Positions 10,701 to 24,391 of a stretch of 64,000 bases of DNA are shown here, one piece after another. The notes below the pieces were generated by a model. The model ran no database searches and had not been told where the DNA came from. It was given only the letters and a program-made list of their open reading frames with translations. The number at the start of each line of letters is the position of its first letter. The first letter of the stretch is position 1. Location of the stretch: NCBI GenBank assembly GCA_947652605.1, contig OX393579.1, positions 868,001 through 932,000 on the forward strand, given 5' to 3'. Made by a program: the position numbers and the translations under genes. Source of the stretch: Elmis aenea (taxonomy: Eukaryota; Arthropoda; Insecta; Coleoptera; Elmidae).

Positions 10701-12910
10701 ATTTCGTCACTTATGATAATTTCTAATTCGGCATATATTGTTAATAGATAACATCTTTAAGAAGATACAAAATATCTAAAAGTATCTAATAAATTATTAA
10801 AACGGATAAGCCTCCTTTCACAAACACATATTCACATACAAAAAACAATAAAATGATATGTTGCACACATTCCTGTCCCCTTTGTTTCATTAAAAATTCG
10901 TTATAGTTTTTTGAATAGGTTATTGAATTATAGTTTAGGTTAAAGTGTATCGGTCTCACATTTTATTTGATTGAAGAGTAGGTTGCTTTCTTCAGATACT
11001 GATAGAACACGAAATGTTTTATGTATTTTTGTAGGTTTTTTTCACTCAATACAAATTGAAGAGGATGTTTGAGTCTAGTTTTATCGTATTAGGAAAGTAA
11101 ATGAGTTAAAGTTTAATAACACAAAAAGTATACGTAAAGTTTGAGTTGGTTTCCGGTTATAAGTTTAGTACTATCTTATTGGGAAATTTTACTCTGAAAA
11201 ATAAACATTAATATGATAGTTTAGATTTACAATAATAAAAACAGAGTTTACTTGGGTCCTGTAAATTAAAGTTTTACTTTTTTGTGTTTTGTTGTATCTA
11301 TGTTTTAAAATTATTTTAGAAGAAAAATACACTTTATAACTCTGTAAAGTTTTTAGTTCTGGTTCAAAGTAAATCGTTTAATTATTTTATAAATTTTTTG
11401 CAAGTATTTACAAGAATCAAAGGGACCAGTATATTACACGGTCCAATTTATTTGCAAATTGTTACAATACCGCCAACTTTACCATAAAATAAACATAAGT
11501 AGGTACTCTAAGTGTGGTGTCATGTTGATTTAATTTTCCCAATGCAATTTTGTGTTAGGCTAGTTGTGGTTAGGGTAGTTTAGTGAAAATAGGATCTTAT
11601 AAACGATAACCTCTTTTAGTTTTATGTTAAGCGTTATTTAAACTTCATTTAAGACACAATAATCATTTGAGGTTATTTTGTTGCTATTTGCATTACCAAC
11701 AAAATGGTTGTGGCAAACGTAATTCACTTGAAAATTTACGAATAATTAGAGCTTGTTGTATTTTGAAATATGTCGTTAAATAAACTTATTATTCTTAACT
11801 AAAACAACAATCCAATTCTACAAACGCTTGAATTATTAAAGCGATACGATCATGTAAAACGAAGGAATTTGACCAAGAATTACGTATCTTTTTTGTGAAG
11901 AGATAAGGGTCTTAAAAACTGGGGTTTAGTTTTTCTACAAGAGATCATTAAAATTTGAAAAACAATTATACTGATTTTAGTTTTCTGCAGACTTGCAGCT
12001 AATCTTATAACGCCGTTCTATTCATCTTTATTGCATCCTGCATGCAGCACAAAAAGATAATGAAAGCACCTTGTTTATAAAAGTTTCAAATGTACAACTA
12101 TCCGCCATCAAACCTAATATGTTGTGCGAATGTCGAATGTGAGACGAATACATCATTCAGATCCTTATTTGTGAAAGTTTACAACCGGTTATATATTTTT
12201 TACTGTTCAGCTCAATGAAAGTTCCTTGAGTACGCACAATAAAACAGAAGCCACTGGTCTGAAAGTTCTGATTTAAAAAAATATCGATAGACATATACAG
12301 ACGACAGTGATATTGAATTCGGGACTGCTCTGGTATCTTAAATAATATTTTATTGTATAGAAGCACGAGTTCTTTGCAATTTTATTTTACTTTGTTAAAT
12401 TTGACTTAGGGACAATTGAGTTTGAAGCTGTTTTATTGCAAGGTCCCAAAAGAAGAGTTTTTAAGAGGTGCGTTTTACATCATATTAAATTTCGCAAGAT
12501 TTTTGCCTTGCAAGATTTTTTTTTAGAGTAATCCCTTGGGCTTTCACAAAATTGCCAACTAAACTTTATCGAAAGCATTAAGATTAAAGTAAAATAGCTT
12601 CAAATTGCTTCTTACCCGTATAATGTAGGTACTTTATTTACTTGGTGGCAATTTATCTCGATAAAATGTTCTTTCATGTAACTTTTATACAACTTATACA
12701 AAACAATGAAGTTTTAAAATATACTACTATCTATTTTTCAAATGTAATACCCAATTGTTATAAATATGGTTTAGACCAAGCTAACCTAGTTAGCCAAGTT
12801 TTAATTTTGTCCTAGCATTAAAAAATACAAGACAAATTTTAAATCACAATTTTGACCATTTGCGGGCTAATAATTATTACTTCGGGTGTATACAAGTATA
12901 AGATGTCGAT

Positions 12911-12932
12911 GAAGTTTTTAATTAAAAACTTC
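12911..12932. repeat. Perfect 22-bp palindrome
   Basis: GAAGTTTTTAA is followed immediately by its exact reverse complement TTAAAAACTTC with no spacer. It abuts the foldback-repeat copy that begins at 12933. Confidence 0.75.
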
Positions 12933-13081
12933 TGATGAAGAGAAGAAGTCCACGAAACTGGTGAAGCATTACAAGAGATTTTTTTTATATAGAAAAAGAT
13001 TTGTGATCTTTAATTCAGCTTTTTTATATCTATTTCAAATGTTTATTTGAAAAATGTGTTGCTTTTCATGATCTCTTGTCG
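12933..13081 (-). repeat. Foldback (MITE-like) repeat copy
   Basis: The stretch TGATGAAG...AAACTGGTGAAGCATTACAAGAGAT is the reverse complement, with mismatches, of the arm seen at 58141-58192 and 32538-32577. A second short arm (GATCTCTTGTC) follows at about 13070-13080 in the opposite orientation. Confidence 0.5.
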
Positions 13082-16000
13082 GTATTATTTGTGTAATACA
13101 ACCGAATCGTTGCAAAAATACTTAGTTTTATTACTCAACCGATAGATAATTCAATCAACGGTACAAACTCATCACTCGAGCGGCATTTTCACATAACTTT
13201 TAATCCCAAAGTACACGCGAAAATTCCGTTAGGTTAAGTGGATTTGATGGTAAATGATTTTCCGTGTTTACAGATCTATAACGGACTAACTTTTTTAAAG
13301 TAAATTAAAATTCTCGTCCAGTTGAGTTCTAATAATTATGACAAATGCAGTTGTTAATGTTAGTGCCTATTAGCGACTTTAAACTTGTGGACACGTTACA
13401 TTTACTTTTTTACGCATAGGATTTAAAACAATGACACACATTAAACGCAAAATATAGGTTATTGTTTATATACCAGAAAATTGGCTTATTAAGGATAAAA
13501 TACACGATTTCTTTTAAAATTCATATGGTTGTAAGTCTTATCGTCACGTTACTTATTAATTAACAAATAAATAATTACTCGGGCATAATTGCCACGGTTC
13601 CCAGTGCAGCAGCACAATATGGTTATCGTCAGGCCTAGCGAGTTTGCGTTGTTACAAGAAAAACACTTGTTAAAATAACGAAAGCATGTCCAAAAAAAGG
13701 AGGACATAACAGTTAGGTAATAGCAAAACTGTAATAACTAGTAAAATAAAGCAAAAACTTTGTAAAAACCGTAGTGAAACTAAGTAATTTGCTCCGCGCT
13801 TCTTGCTTCTCAATGAAACTAAAAGTCTTCCACTCAAATAGTAGGTTTTGAGTTCTCAATGTGCTTGTTTATTTTAGTTAAGAAGTCAAGTATCTGTGTC
13901 GTAACAGTAACCAGAGATTCTTGTTAATGTTTTACATGTTTTACACATTCATTTTGTTAATATGTGCCTTTGAAATTAATTTTCGTACTGTTAGACCACA
14001 TTTTTACATTTCTAATTCGGGAACAGTATGCGAATTGCTGACCTTGATATTACATGCAAATTTTGGTAAAAGTATTTCGCAAAGTTACAGTTGAATTTGA
14101 TGTGAAACTTGGAAGAGTTTAAAAAAAATCTTCAAAATTTTAAACGTCATCGAAGAACATTCAGCATATTGAATATCGCTTAAATAGATAACACTTAAAA
14201 ATTTCATTAAATTTTAAATCAGCAAGGCTACTGGAAAATTGCTAGTTTGAATTTTAAAGACAAATAAATGATAGTAGCAATTAAACGTAATTTGCAACGA
14301 AGATGCTGTCGTAAAATATATAATTTTAAAACAATTCATTAATTAAGCTCCTTTAAAATATTACATATTGTTGTTACGATTTTAATTCATTTAAAGTAAA
14401 TCTAATTTTTAGTATTTGTAAACTTTTATCTTGTGCTGCATCTGAAAATTCTTAAGTTCGTTCAGTTTGGGTTACTTACAGTAACCATTTTTAAGTGGCT
14501 TCTTAAGTCTTACTTATGTTGGCTTCAATTCTTTACTTTTCTAGCATCCTAGAACGCAGTGATTATCACTATTTCCAGTTACAAACAGGTTTTCCGATGC
14601 ACATATGTAGAAACTAACAAACGATATAACTGCTACTGGAGTATTTTTCTTACCTGAACTGTGAGACTGTGACGCTAACAAACTTAAAAATATTACTGTT
14701 AAAATGGAAAAGTACTAATACAATTTTTTTTTGTCTCGAAAATTTTAGTTGAAAAATATTTTTTTTTCTTTAGTAGGTTTCTTTAAGCATTCATGTTTGC
14801 GAAAACTTAATAATAATATGTTTAATTATAAAGATTTTTTTTAACAAGAAAACTTGTATTACCTAGATCAGTTTTTATACTTGCATCTTTTCATTGACAA
14901 TTTATTTATTCACATACAATTGTCGAAGCAACGGTCATCATTGGTTTCTAAAACTAAAAAGAATTTTTATTATTAAAACAAACAAATTTTGCACCTAAAT
15001 TATTAACTTTGTTGATTGGTGTATACATTTTTAATGAAGTTAATAACTTTATTTATTATTTTTATTTAGCAAAATGCATTTGATGTTTATTTTATACTAA
15101 AAAGAGATGCGATTTATTATTAAATTTAGTTATATAACATAAACAAATAACTTAAATAATTAAAGCATGTTTTAATATATTTCATGTGTTTTTGGTGTAT
15201 GGCACATTTTTATAAGTAATTGTTTAGTGAAATACCTACCAATTTTGATGGCTTATAATTTTTTAGACGCCTTTTTTTAAATAATACGATTTATTACTTC
15301 GTGTCGAGTGCTGTTCTTACTTCAGTTTTTTAGTTAATTTAATTAATCAGCAACAATTAGTATTAAATAAAACTTTTTAGTTTAAAATCGTTAATTTTGT
15401 AGGTAAAAAGTATTTAGTTGTTGCCATACTATCTTGAACTTTTTATACATATACTTAACAGTTTCTTGTTCACTGCAGCGTGAGAACCGTCCATCGAAAA
15501 TTAATCAATGAATCTCTCGAAGTAGGTCGTATCGTTTTCAGAGATTTCTTTTTACACCATCTGTAGCCGCCAGTTAAAACGACCAACGATTACAATTTCT
15601 TCGAAACATGTATATAAGTTCATTAACTATTTCTTTTTTACATACCAATACGTATAAACATTTAACAGGAGGTGAATAATATATAGAAAATAAAAAGCGT
15701 GATGTAATATCGAGTTCTGATTTAAAATTCGTTGTCGCACTTCAATATACCAGTGAAATTGATAAACTTTCTCATTTGCGCTTTCTGTGTAACTTTTTAA
15801 ATTAGCTAACATAAACAGTACACAAATCGCTAAGATACCCCTAATACAAGACAAACACTTTTAAATAATCTTATTTACTTGTTAGCAAATGTTTGAGCGA
15901 TTCGCGTTTTAGTTTGAATACATTTAAAGTTTTTAGCTTATCTTTCCATACGTAATTCTTATTAGCATGTCCTGTTTGGCGAGCAACTTTAAAATTTTTC

Positions 16001-16813
16001 TTCAAGTTAATTGATATCAGTTTTATTTAACATTATCAGTATAATTTTTATTCTCGAAAACAAAATGAACACTTTATTATAATTGTTTCTGTTCATTCAA
16101 ACAATTTTTAAAACATATTTTGTTCTTTTCGAACTTGCCTTTATTTTCATTTAAAATGTAGTTTCATACAAAAGTAGTTTAAAATTATTGTGGTAATTCA
16201 CCTTTATGTAAACATTTATTTAATGTCTTGTAAAATTAATCCCTTAGTGTTTTGTAATACTCAAAAATATTAATTAAAACAAAACAGCAAACGTTGCATC
16301 CACTAAATGCAAATATATTGCTCGACAAACTTTAAAACAAATTTAATTATCTGTTTTTATACACGGACACTGCGCATCACAGAGCGTAGGAAGTCGTGAA
16401 CATGATTTTTTGTTTCCGAATTAAAATTAAACTTTGATAGTCCTCTTTGCTATTCACTCTTAGCGAGTAATATTTGAACAGAATTTGTGTGCAATCTTCG
16501 TTTCGCAAGCCAGTTTTATAAAATATTTTTTACCTTGGAGTATCATCAGATTTTTTTGCTTAGACAAATGGTTGGCTCGTGTACTAGAGTCGAATTCCAA
16601 TCGGATTTGTTACGGGGGAATATACTTTTCACCTCTTTTATTAAAAAACTTTTAGGCTGTGCGTGACGATCTTCTGCATCTGTTGATGTGAACGTCTTTA
16701 ATCAGTTTTGTTAGGAGTTTTCAGATTGCAAGTCTTAATTTGTCTGAATAAACTCATGTCGATTAGAAAATATTCTCTTAAGTTTCTGTGTAACATGCAT
16801 TATTTATTATTCA

Positions 16814-16869
16814 TTGATGAAGTAACCAGGGTCTTGAATTTGGTATTGCATTTTGACAACAGATCCTTT
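16814..16869 (-). repeat. Foldback repeat copy, single arm
   Basis: It contains GGGTCTTGAATTTGGTATTG followed by CATTTTGACAACAGATCCTTT. It is closely similar to the copy at 47450-47495, which shares TGGTATTGCATTT and AGATCCTTT, so these two belong to one subfamily. Confidence 0.5.
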
Positions 16870-19800
16870 AGTTAATTTTTAATTAAGCTCATTTGTATTA
16901 ATAGTTTTATTTTGGTTAAAAATGTTTCCAATTTTTCTCGTTTGTGATTTTATTTTTACAAAAATAACTTATTGCTTTTTTACCTGTAGCATGCATATTT
17001 ATTTATTATAATTTTGTATAGCCTCGAGATGGCAATCCATTATTCGGGCAACATTTTCCTAAAAAGATTTTTTAATTTAAATTAATACAGGTAACAACAC
17101 TATTTTAAAATTGTCCACGAATAAATTTATTCCTACCAATTTTACCGAAATAGTAGCCACATATCAAACATTGCAATGTGTTAATCTCGCGCCCATTTAC
17201 ATGCCAGATTCAGGAAAGCCATGTAAAGACAAACAACATATGCCTAATCCGGCAATTTAAATTTGGCTTTATACTGCCTGCTGTTTATAACCACATAAAC
17301 GGAGTTCAATAATCCGCTAGATTTAAGGTAGAGTTTACATTTACATGCCTAAATACATACGGAATTAGTAGTCGAATATAATGAAACTGTGCCAGCATCG
17401 CAGGAAAAATCCTAAATTCCATACAACTCTTAAATTGTTCGTAAATATATATGAAGTTTAACATAAAACTATTTTTTTAAAGCGCTTTTTTCCACCAGTT
17501 TTAGACTACAATCTGGTAAACACTTTTTCAAGAGCAATTGTTCACTTAAAAGAGTCAAGTTGTAATCACTACACTTTTAAATTACTAATTTTATTTGGGT
17601 TACAGACCAAAATTAATGGTTCTTTGCTGCAGATGCAAATGTTTTTTAAGTTCACAGCGTTAATCTAATTCTACTTTGATTAAAATGGTCTTCAGAATTA
17701 ATGTAATTAAATTATTTTACTGTTTATTCTAGTTTCTTTTTCTTATCAGATCTTTCATTATTTTTTCGTGAACAAATAAAGTATTTCAAAGGTTTTGTGC
17801 TTCCCAATATTGTTTCGTGGAACTTTAGTTACTTCTTTTGGCACTTTTAATTACTCTAAAACTTTAATGTAATGGCTTTAATTGTTTGTGAAATATTTAT
17901 TTGTACTGATCAACTTTGTTTCAAAATTTATATTTGAAGCACATGGGATTATTTTGCTCGAATTGCATGAGCTTATTGCTTATTAATAAAAATAAATAAC
18001 ACGAAAGAACACAGATTACTGAAGAACTGATTTTTAGCTAAAGCCTTTTAATACTTTTTAATGTTTTTGTAATTTTTTAGGAATCTTTTGTAAAGTTCTC
18101 AGTAGCTACTGCATTTCAAGACTTCGTCGACATAAAATTTGTAACACTTTGCATTCGAGAAGCAATCTAAACAACTCTTTAACCGAAAGACTATACCAAA
18201 CTTTGTGTTGATATTAGATTTTATTATATATTTTTGACACCGTTTCTGAGGTAGTCGTGCCATATTGCCTTTCTAATACTAAACTAATAATACCACGACC
18301 CATTAACCCATGGGTCAAATGTCATCTTGCCAATTGACCAGGATACCGGTATGATGTATTTCTTGAAAAGTGCACAAAGTTGCTGAGAACTGCGTTTGAA
18401 ACCGTAACAGAACTGACATAAAGTGAAATCCAATTAGGTATTTCGTATTATAGTTGCTATAAACGCGTCCATAGAAGTAGTTGATTGTTTAGAAGAGTGC
18501 CATACAAAATTTTAATTTATATTTACTTACGTTGAACAGATATCGATGCTTAATACGAACTCGATACATTTTGAAACAAAATAAATGGAACAAAGTAACA
18601 AAACTAAATAAGAATTTTTTTATTGAGGAAGAACTACAATAGATTTCACTAGATACTTTAAAAAATAAGTTTATCTGTATAAAATTATAAAACTATAAAG
18701 TTACCAATTGTATAGGTATATTTTGGTAGCCATTAAATACCATAATTATCTATGATTTAATAATTATGTATTTACGGTTAATAAATATCCGTTACTGAAA
18801 GCAAAGAGACCATGACTGCCAAGATTTATTCTGTGTTTAGATAAACAACGATAGAGGAAAAACAAGTGACGATAAAATTAAGGTGAAAAGTCTGATTTAT
18901 TGTAGCGAATGCAATAAAAAGAGATTCAGGTCTACGGTTAGTGGATTTCGTTCGGAATCCCATATGTAACGAGTAAAAGCAAAGAAGCTCCATTAATTAT
19001 AATTGGGTATTTGCTTATTATTTATCTAAGGCGTAACGGAGTTTTTATTCTATAGTATGCTTAGATGAATGCATTTTATTGTTTTATGGTTCAGTTGTTT
19101 TAAACAAAAAGTAGTTAATATTAATAACCATTGCAGTTGGACATATTATTGTTGAGAATTTGTCTATTTAGGACTTTTTCCAAGCGATAATAAACTATTT
19201 CTGATTTTATTGATAACCCAAATACCAAAAATCTACTGCAATCAAATATTTTACTTAGAAACCCGAAATTTTACGTTTTAATTATTTAGCTAAGGAATTT
19301 AATTAATTGATGCTAACATACTCAGAATTTAATTCATTTTATTTTAAATTAATTAGTTTGGTGACTATTGTAGATACATACTTTTTTATTTTTAAATGTT
19401 TGATTAAGCACAAAATTAATAATACCTGGGGGACTAAAATTTAATTTGATGCCTGCTTGTATAATTTTTTTGTTTTAGAAATCGTATTTTATTCTCACTT
19501 TTTATCAATGTTATATTGATCCTTTAAGGTGAAGATGTTCATTTTATTTCTAATGCAATTTCAACAATTTGATAAGAACTGCAATGCAGTATCGTGTGCT
19601 TTTAAACAAGTTTTGTAAAGTATTATCGTACGTAGTTGTACTTGTTTTGGAAAAAGTATGAGACGAGAAAATGCAAATGTAAGAAAATGAGTGTGGAATA
19701 TTTCTAGAATAAATATGTTATAAAATAAAAACTAATAGTAGTAATAATTGTGGAGTGCTGCTAGTTTTCAGTTACATGTTTCATATGTGTTTATTTTTTT

Positions 19801-21870
19801 TTTCTTTGTTCGGTTTGTACAACTCTTTGTTTAGGCAGTTTAAATAAACTTTGTGCAAGCATTTTGCTAACAGACTGAAGATTCTCCTTATTTGGTTGTC
19901 TCAGCAAGTTGAAAGTAAATATATCATGTAAATAACTAACCGACTGTTAATTAAAACTTAAGTACCTATTTCTAGTGATTATAAAAAAAAGTCTGTAAGA
20001 AGTAATCTTAATTAATACAAAAATGTACCTTTCAAAAAACAAAAATTTAACAAACAAAATTTGTTTAAAATTAACTTTGCAATATAATTTTACATCAGAT
20101 TTTTTAAATTAAATAAATAAACGTATTTCTGGCTGCAATTTATTTGCAAACTATAATTCCATATCGATATAACAAGTGTAGGTAAAAAATTCGATTGTCG
20201 TGGACGTATATAAAAAAGAATTTTCAGGAGCTTTAAAGTGTAATCCTTAAGAGGTGGGCGTAAAATAATTATATTGCTTGTCTGATAGACTTCTCTTGCA
20301 AGTATTAATTAAGAAATTAACCCAACTTCCTACTTACAAACTTGTTAATGAAGTCTTTTTTGCGAGCAGTAAGTTAATTTGTATCTGTAAATACTCCTCC
20401 GTAGATTAAACACAATCGTTTCAAAATTAAATCGTTAATCTTGCTTCTCTTATAAGCATTCTTATGTTTGCTAGATCTTTTGCTTCTAGCATTGTTATTT
20501 AGTTTTTGTTAGATTAGTTCGTAATTTTGTGTTCAATGTACAGACAAAAATAAGGAGTTAAGGTTTCAATCTTTTTTTTTTGTAGAAATAAGTAAAAAAA
20601 AGTTCTATAGACTTTACTAATTGTAAGCTTATATATGTTTACTGTACCGTAAGTTATTATATTTAATTAAAATGTTATGTACTTGTGGCTGTAGTTAACT
20701 TACTAAGTAAACTAATTTTAATGTGTGGTTTGTATACCTAACTAACTTTTCAATGTTAAACAATAATGCATGTTTAAGGAGGTAATCAAAACAACCTTTA
20801 ATTATTAAAAAAGAAATTTATGGGGTTATGAAAAACATTGAAATGAAAGCTATAATCTTGAGAGTTAAGAGACGGTTTAAAATAGATATTCTTAGGTGTT
20901 CTGTTTAAAATAAAACTTAATGTACTGCATAAGATTTTCTAATTTGTATAACAGAGGGACGAAAATGAAACAACTGCTTTTACTAATAATAAAAAGGTGA
21001 AAATATAGACTCTACAATTGATCTTGTATATTTAAGGATATATAACCAAAAGTCAATACTTCGAAGGTGATATTGAATGGTATAGAAAGCCATACAACGG
21101 TAATAAAAAAAGCGCTTTAAAGCAAAAATTTGAATGGGAATCCACAAAAAGACATTACTAGACTCCTCAAGCCAAAGAAATATTAATATATTTATTTACG
21201 AATATTCACTATATTTCCGCTAGCAAAAAAAATATATTTAAAAAATCAAGCTTTGTGTTACAGTTCAAATGCATTAAAATTTTAAATGAAGGCAAACGTT
21301 AAATGCAAATGTATAAAAGTTATTCAGAGATATGCTACGAATTTACATAAAAACACAATAAAGTATTATGCAATTTTCGCAGTTAAAAAACATTTACTGA
21401 AATGCAAAATCAGCAACTATTTACTGCTAGAACTGTGTATAAACGTCTAAGAACGCCATCCTGCTTGTTATGTACAGTAAATGTACGCACTTTTATTCAT
21501 AACATAAATAATAATTCCATCTAGCGTTAGCATTAGGCATCTACGAGCCGTCTGTGAGAAAGTATAACAATACAAATTGTGTTAAAGTAGATAATGCTAG
21601 TTTACAGAAGTTAATTTTGCTAAAACACCTATCTACACGCGATTGTTAGCAAAATTTTAAATGATTATTTAATAATGTGGCTTACTTAAAACGAACATAA
21701 GCATTGTAGAACTATGGGAAGAGGGGTCTAATTGGAATAAAGTGCTTGGATTTTTAATAGGATGTGATTAATTTTTTATAGTGTGTGAAGTTTTATACTT
21801 GAACGAAATAATATAAATAATTCTGTTCGAGAGTTTCTTATCTTTGCATCTGTGAAGAATCCGATTTAAA

Positions 21871-21910
21871 GAAAATCTAGCCCAGTTTTGACTCTCATCT
21901 CTTTGTCAGT
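21871..21910 (+). repeat. Foldback repeat copy, single arm
   Basis: GAAAATCTAGCCCAGTTTTG followed by ACTCTCATCTCTTTGTCAGT aligns with the family arm (AATGCTAGACCAGTTTTAAG, then ACTCTTGTATC, then ATCAGT). Confidence 0.45.
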
Positions 21911-23761
21911 TTTTTTTTAAATACATACTTTTTCATTGGAACGACGTTCATCTGCAACTGTATTTATTTAATTAAATAAAATGTTTTAATTAAAATAATG
22001 TATTCCAAGTTTACAGCTTTACTCTGTATTTATACACGAATTCTTGGATCTTAAAATTTCTGATAAATATTAACGTTTTAAAGATAATTATTCAATGAAA
22101 CTTGTGTAAAATAGATCGTTAAGTATCAGTTAGCATAGATTAAAAATAAATGCTACGTTTAAAACAAAAACGTTAAATCTTTTTGCTTATACTCGTACAT
22201 CCACGTTGTATAATAAGTTTAAATCTACACTTTAATTGCTAGGTTGTGTAAATTGTGAATCTAATTGTATAATAGATTATACTATTTTGCTATCTTTTGT
22301 TTAACACCCACCTATTTGTTCATCTGCGAAGATAACAATTGCCAATTAAAATCTCGTTTGTTATAAAAAATTGTTTGCTGAAAACATAGTCGATTATCTA
22401 CCCATTATACGCTCAGGACCTATTATTTGAGTAATTTTTGTCTGTTTTATATGTTGCGATGAGCTTATATTGCATTGTATAAATCAGTTTTGATTTATTT
22501 GACGTTTAATTGAACTTAATTGCTATCTAAATTACATAATTAATTGTTTTGGATAACATATCTGATGTTCAGTGTCGATAGCAATGTCAAATATCCTTTG
22601 TCATAATAACTATATTCATCTTAAATGACGATGTGTACCTTCATGTAAATGTAAAGGCTACTTTCATGTTATTGTTTATACATACGAATGTATTACTACA
22701 GTTTTTTCAAGTTTCTTTAAACACAATTTCTTAAGCTTCTTGAGTGTTGTGGGTTACCGAACAATGTGTAATGTATTGGGATGGATTTGTGCCAATTGTG
22801 TTCTTAATAATGGGTTTATTGGCAAAATACCACTGCTCTATAACGTATCACATTAAGTATATCTTTATAATTTTTTTTATGTCGGTTTCGTGAAATAAAC
22901 TAGAGCAGCAGTCGAAAGCAGATCACGTTTTTTTTTTTATAGGAAAGTGATTTATTTTAAATTGAACGTCTCCTGGCTGTTTAAAACTTAGTTATTGATT
23001 TCACTTTTATGAATGTTTTTTTTTACAGGAAATAATTAAAGCATCAAATAGGAAATAATGTTGTCTGGGTATCACTTAAAAAAAAACAAATTAGTGCAAT
23101 ATATACTTTTTATCTTACTCTTGTATTGTATGCTTTATTCATAATAATCTATGTAAGGAAGTTTAATGGTTAACTTTTTAACATCATAATTTTTAAATAT
23201 TTCTTTGGGTGCTAGAGGTATGTGAATTGTAAATTCTGTAAAATATTACTGCAAAGTAAATTTGCTTTTAAAAACATTACACACTGCTTTAAATACAAAT
23301 AAACCAGTGTATTTATCATAACCAATAAATTTTTGATTCAAAGTAATATAATGGTGTTTTAAAGTGAGTTTATTAATATTTATTATGTTCAAGTTTCAAA
23401 GTAAATTTTAATTTTTTTTTAATGCTATTAGGTATATACTTTCTTCTCTGTGTGTCATTAAAACTGAATGCATTATAAAATATATTATCCTAAAAATCGC
23501 TATTAATAATTTTGTTACAAACAAAAAGCTTCGAGATATTTAAAAAACTTTGCATTAATTGTAAATCGTTTTTTTCTTATAACCCAAGTTTAATTTATTT
23601 ATACAAACAATAAATACAAAACACCAAGAATGTTATGCAAGTTGTGTACATATTTTTAAATGTTTAACGAAAAATAATGTAACAAATTGTGCTTTCTCTT
23701 GATCATCGAATTCCCACGATTGTTTTAAAATTTGGAAAAGCTTTGAAACAGATTGAGGCAG

Positions 23762-23806
23762 ATGTTAACATAAGTTGTATAGAGTCTATACAACTTATGT
23801 TAACAT
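23762..23806. repeat. Near-perfect palindrome: 22-bp arms around one base
   Basis: The left arm at 23762-23783 (starting ATGTTAACATAAG) is matched without mismatch by its reverse complement at 23785-23806, with a single G at 23784 between them. This is the longest perfect inverted repeat I found in the window and the first of three adjacent hairpins. Confidence 0.9.
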
Positions 23807-23825
23807 TGTCTATATTATAGACAAT
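23805..23825. repeat. Second hairpin: 10-bp perfect arms around one base
   Basis: ATTGTCTATA, T, TATAGACAAT. It overlaps the first palindrome by two bases, so the two structures are directly chained. Confidence 0.85.
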
Positions 23826-23826
23826 G

Positions 23827-23840
23827 CAATGTAAACATTG
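23827..23840. repeat. Third hairpin: 6-bp arms, 2-base loop
   Basis: CAATGT, AA, ACATTG directly follows the second hairpin. On its own it would be unremarkable; its place in the series is what matters. Confidence 0.6.
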
Positions 23841-23931
23841 GTTTTAAGTTATAATTGCTTGATTGTTTTTGTTGGGAGTGTCTTAATTTGAAAGCGTTTA
23901 ATCAAGATCATTAAATTTTATTCGAAGCATC

Positions 23932-23964
23932 TCTTGTAAAAACTAGTTTTTCATTTTTACAAGA
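23932..23964. repeat. Short hairpin, 11-bp perfect arms, possible foldback-repeat remnant
   Basis: TCTTGTAAAAA at 23932-23942 is matched exactly by TTTTTACAAGA at 23954-23964 across an 11-base loop that contains CTAG. The arm resembles the outer end of the dispersed foldback repeat (TCTTGTAGAAATGC), so this may be an internally deleted copy. Confidence 0.6.
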
Positions 23965-24356
23965 AATGTTAAGAAAAAGTTTAATACAATTTACTTAAAC
24001 TAATTTGGCGTTTAAGTAAGATGTACTTTCAAAGAAATTAGTTAATTAATAAAGCTAATATATTAATTAATGAAATCAATTGAATAGGCCAACATTTTAC
24101 AACACAGTAGATTTTGAATTAAAGTTAAAATTACAATAGTTTTGTTGCGAATAATAAGAGTTTAGGTGCATCGTTAAAAAAATGCATCGACATTCTTTCG
24201 CCGCCACAGCGCGGCATCACTCTTGTATCTCCTACAGGTGCAGTAGAAATTTCAGTAATACGCGTGTATCAATCTATACTTTCTTCTTTAATCCGACAGC
24301 GGTTCACGGTTTCCCGCACCTTAAAAAAGTAGGTCTCTGGGTCTCCGTCATATCCT

Positions 24357-24391
24357 TATAAAGCAGCAGGTAAATGGGAAGCATCGTCAGA
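24357..24391 (+). promoter_or_regulatory. Promoter-like TATA + Inr pair of an unassigned transcript
   Basis: TATAAAG starts at 24357, and TCAGAA with its adenine at 24389 lies 32 bp downstream, within a patch (about 24180-24450) richer in G+C than its surroundings. The first ATG, at 24437, opens a 17-codon frame, MILLQLGILLTLIFVFK, which looks like a signal peptide but ends at TAA with no good splice donor. No downstream exon could be assigned. Confidence 0.35.

Larger units (their letters stand above)
7790..23761. other. About 16 kb AT-rich gene desert
   Basis: No frame on either strand shows a known domain; the longest are short and made of Asn/Lys/Ile/Phe/Tyr. Contents I can point to are foldback-repeat copies near 12933-13081, 16814-16869 and 21871-21910, and a perfect palindrome at 12911-12932. 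Everything else is AT-rich single-copy-looking sequence with many A or T runs. Long gene-free spacers occur elsewhere in this cluster too. Confidence 0.55.
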
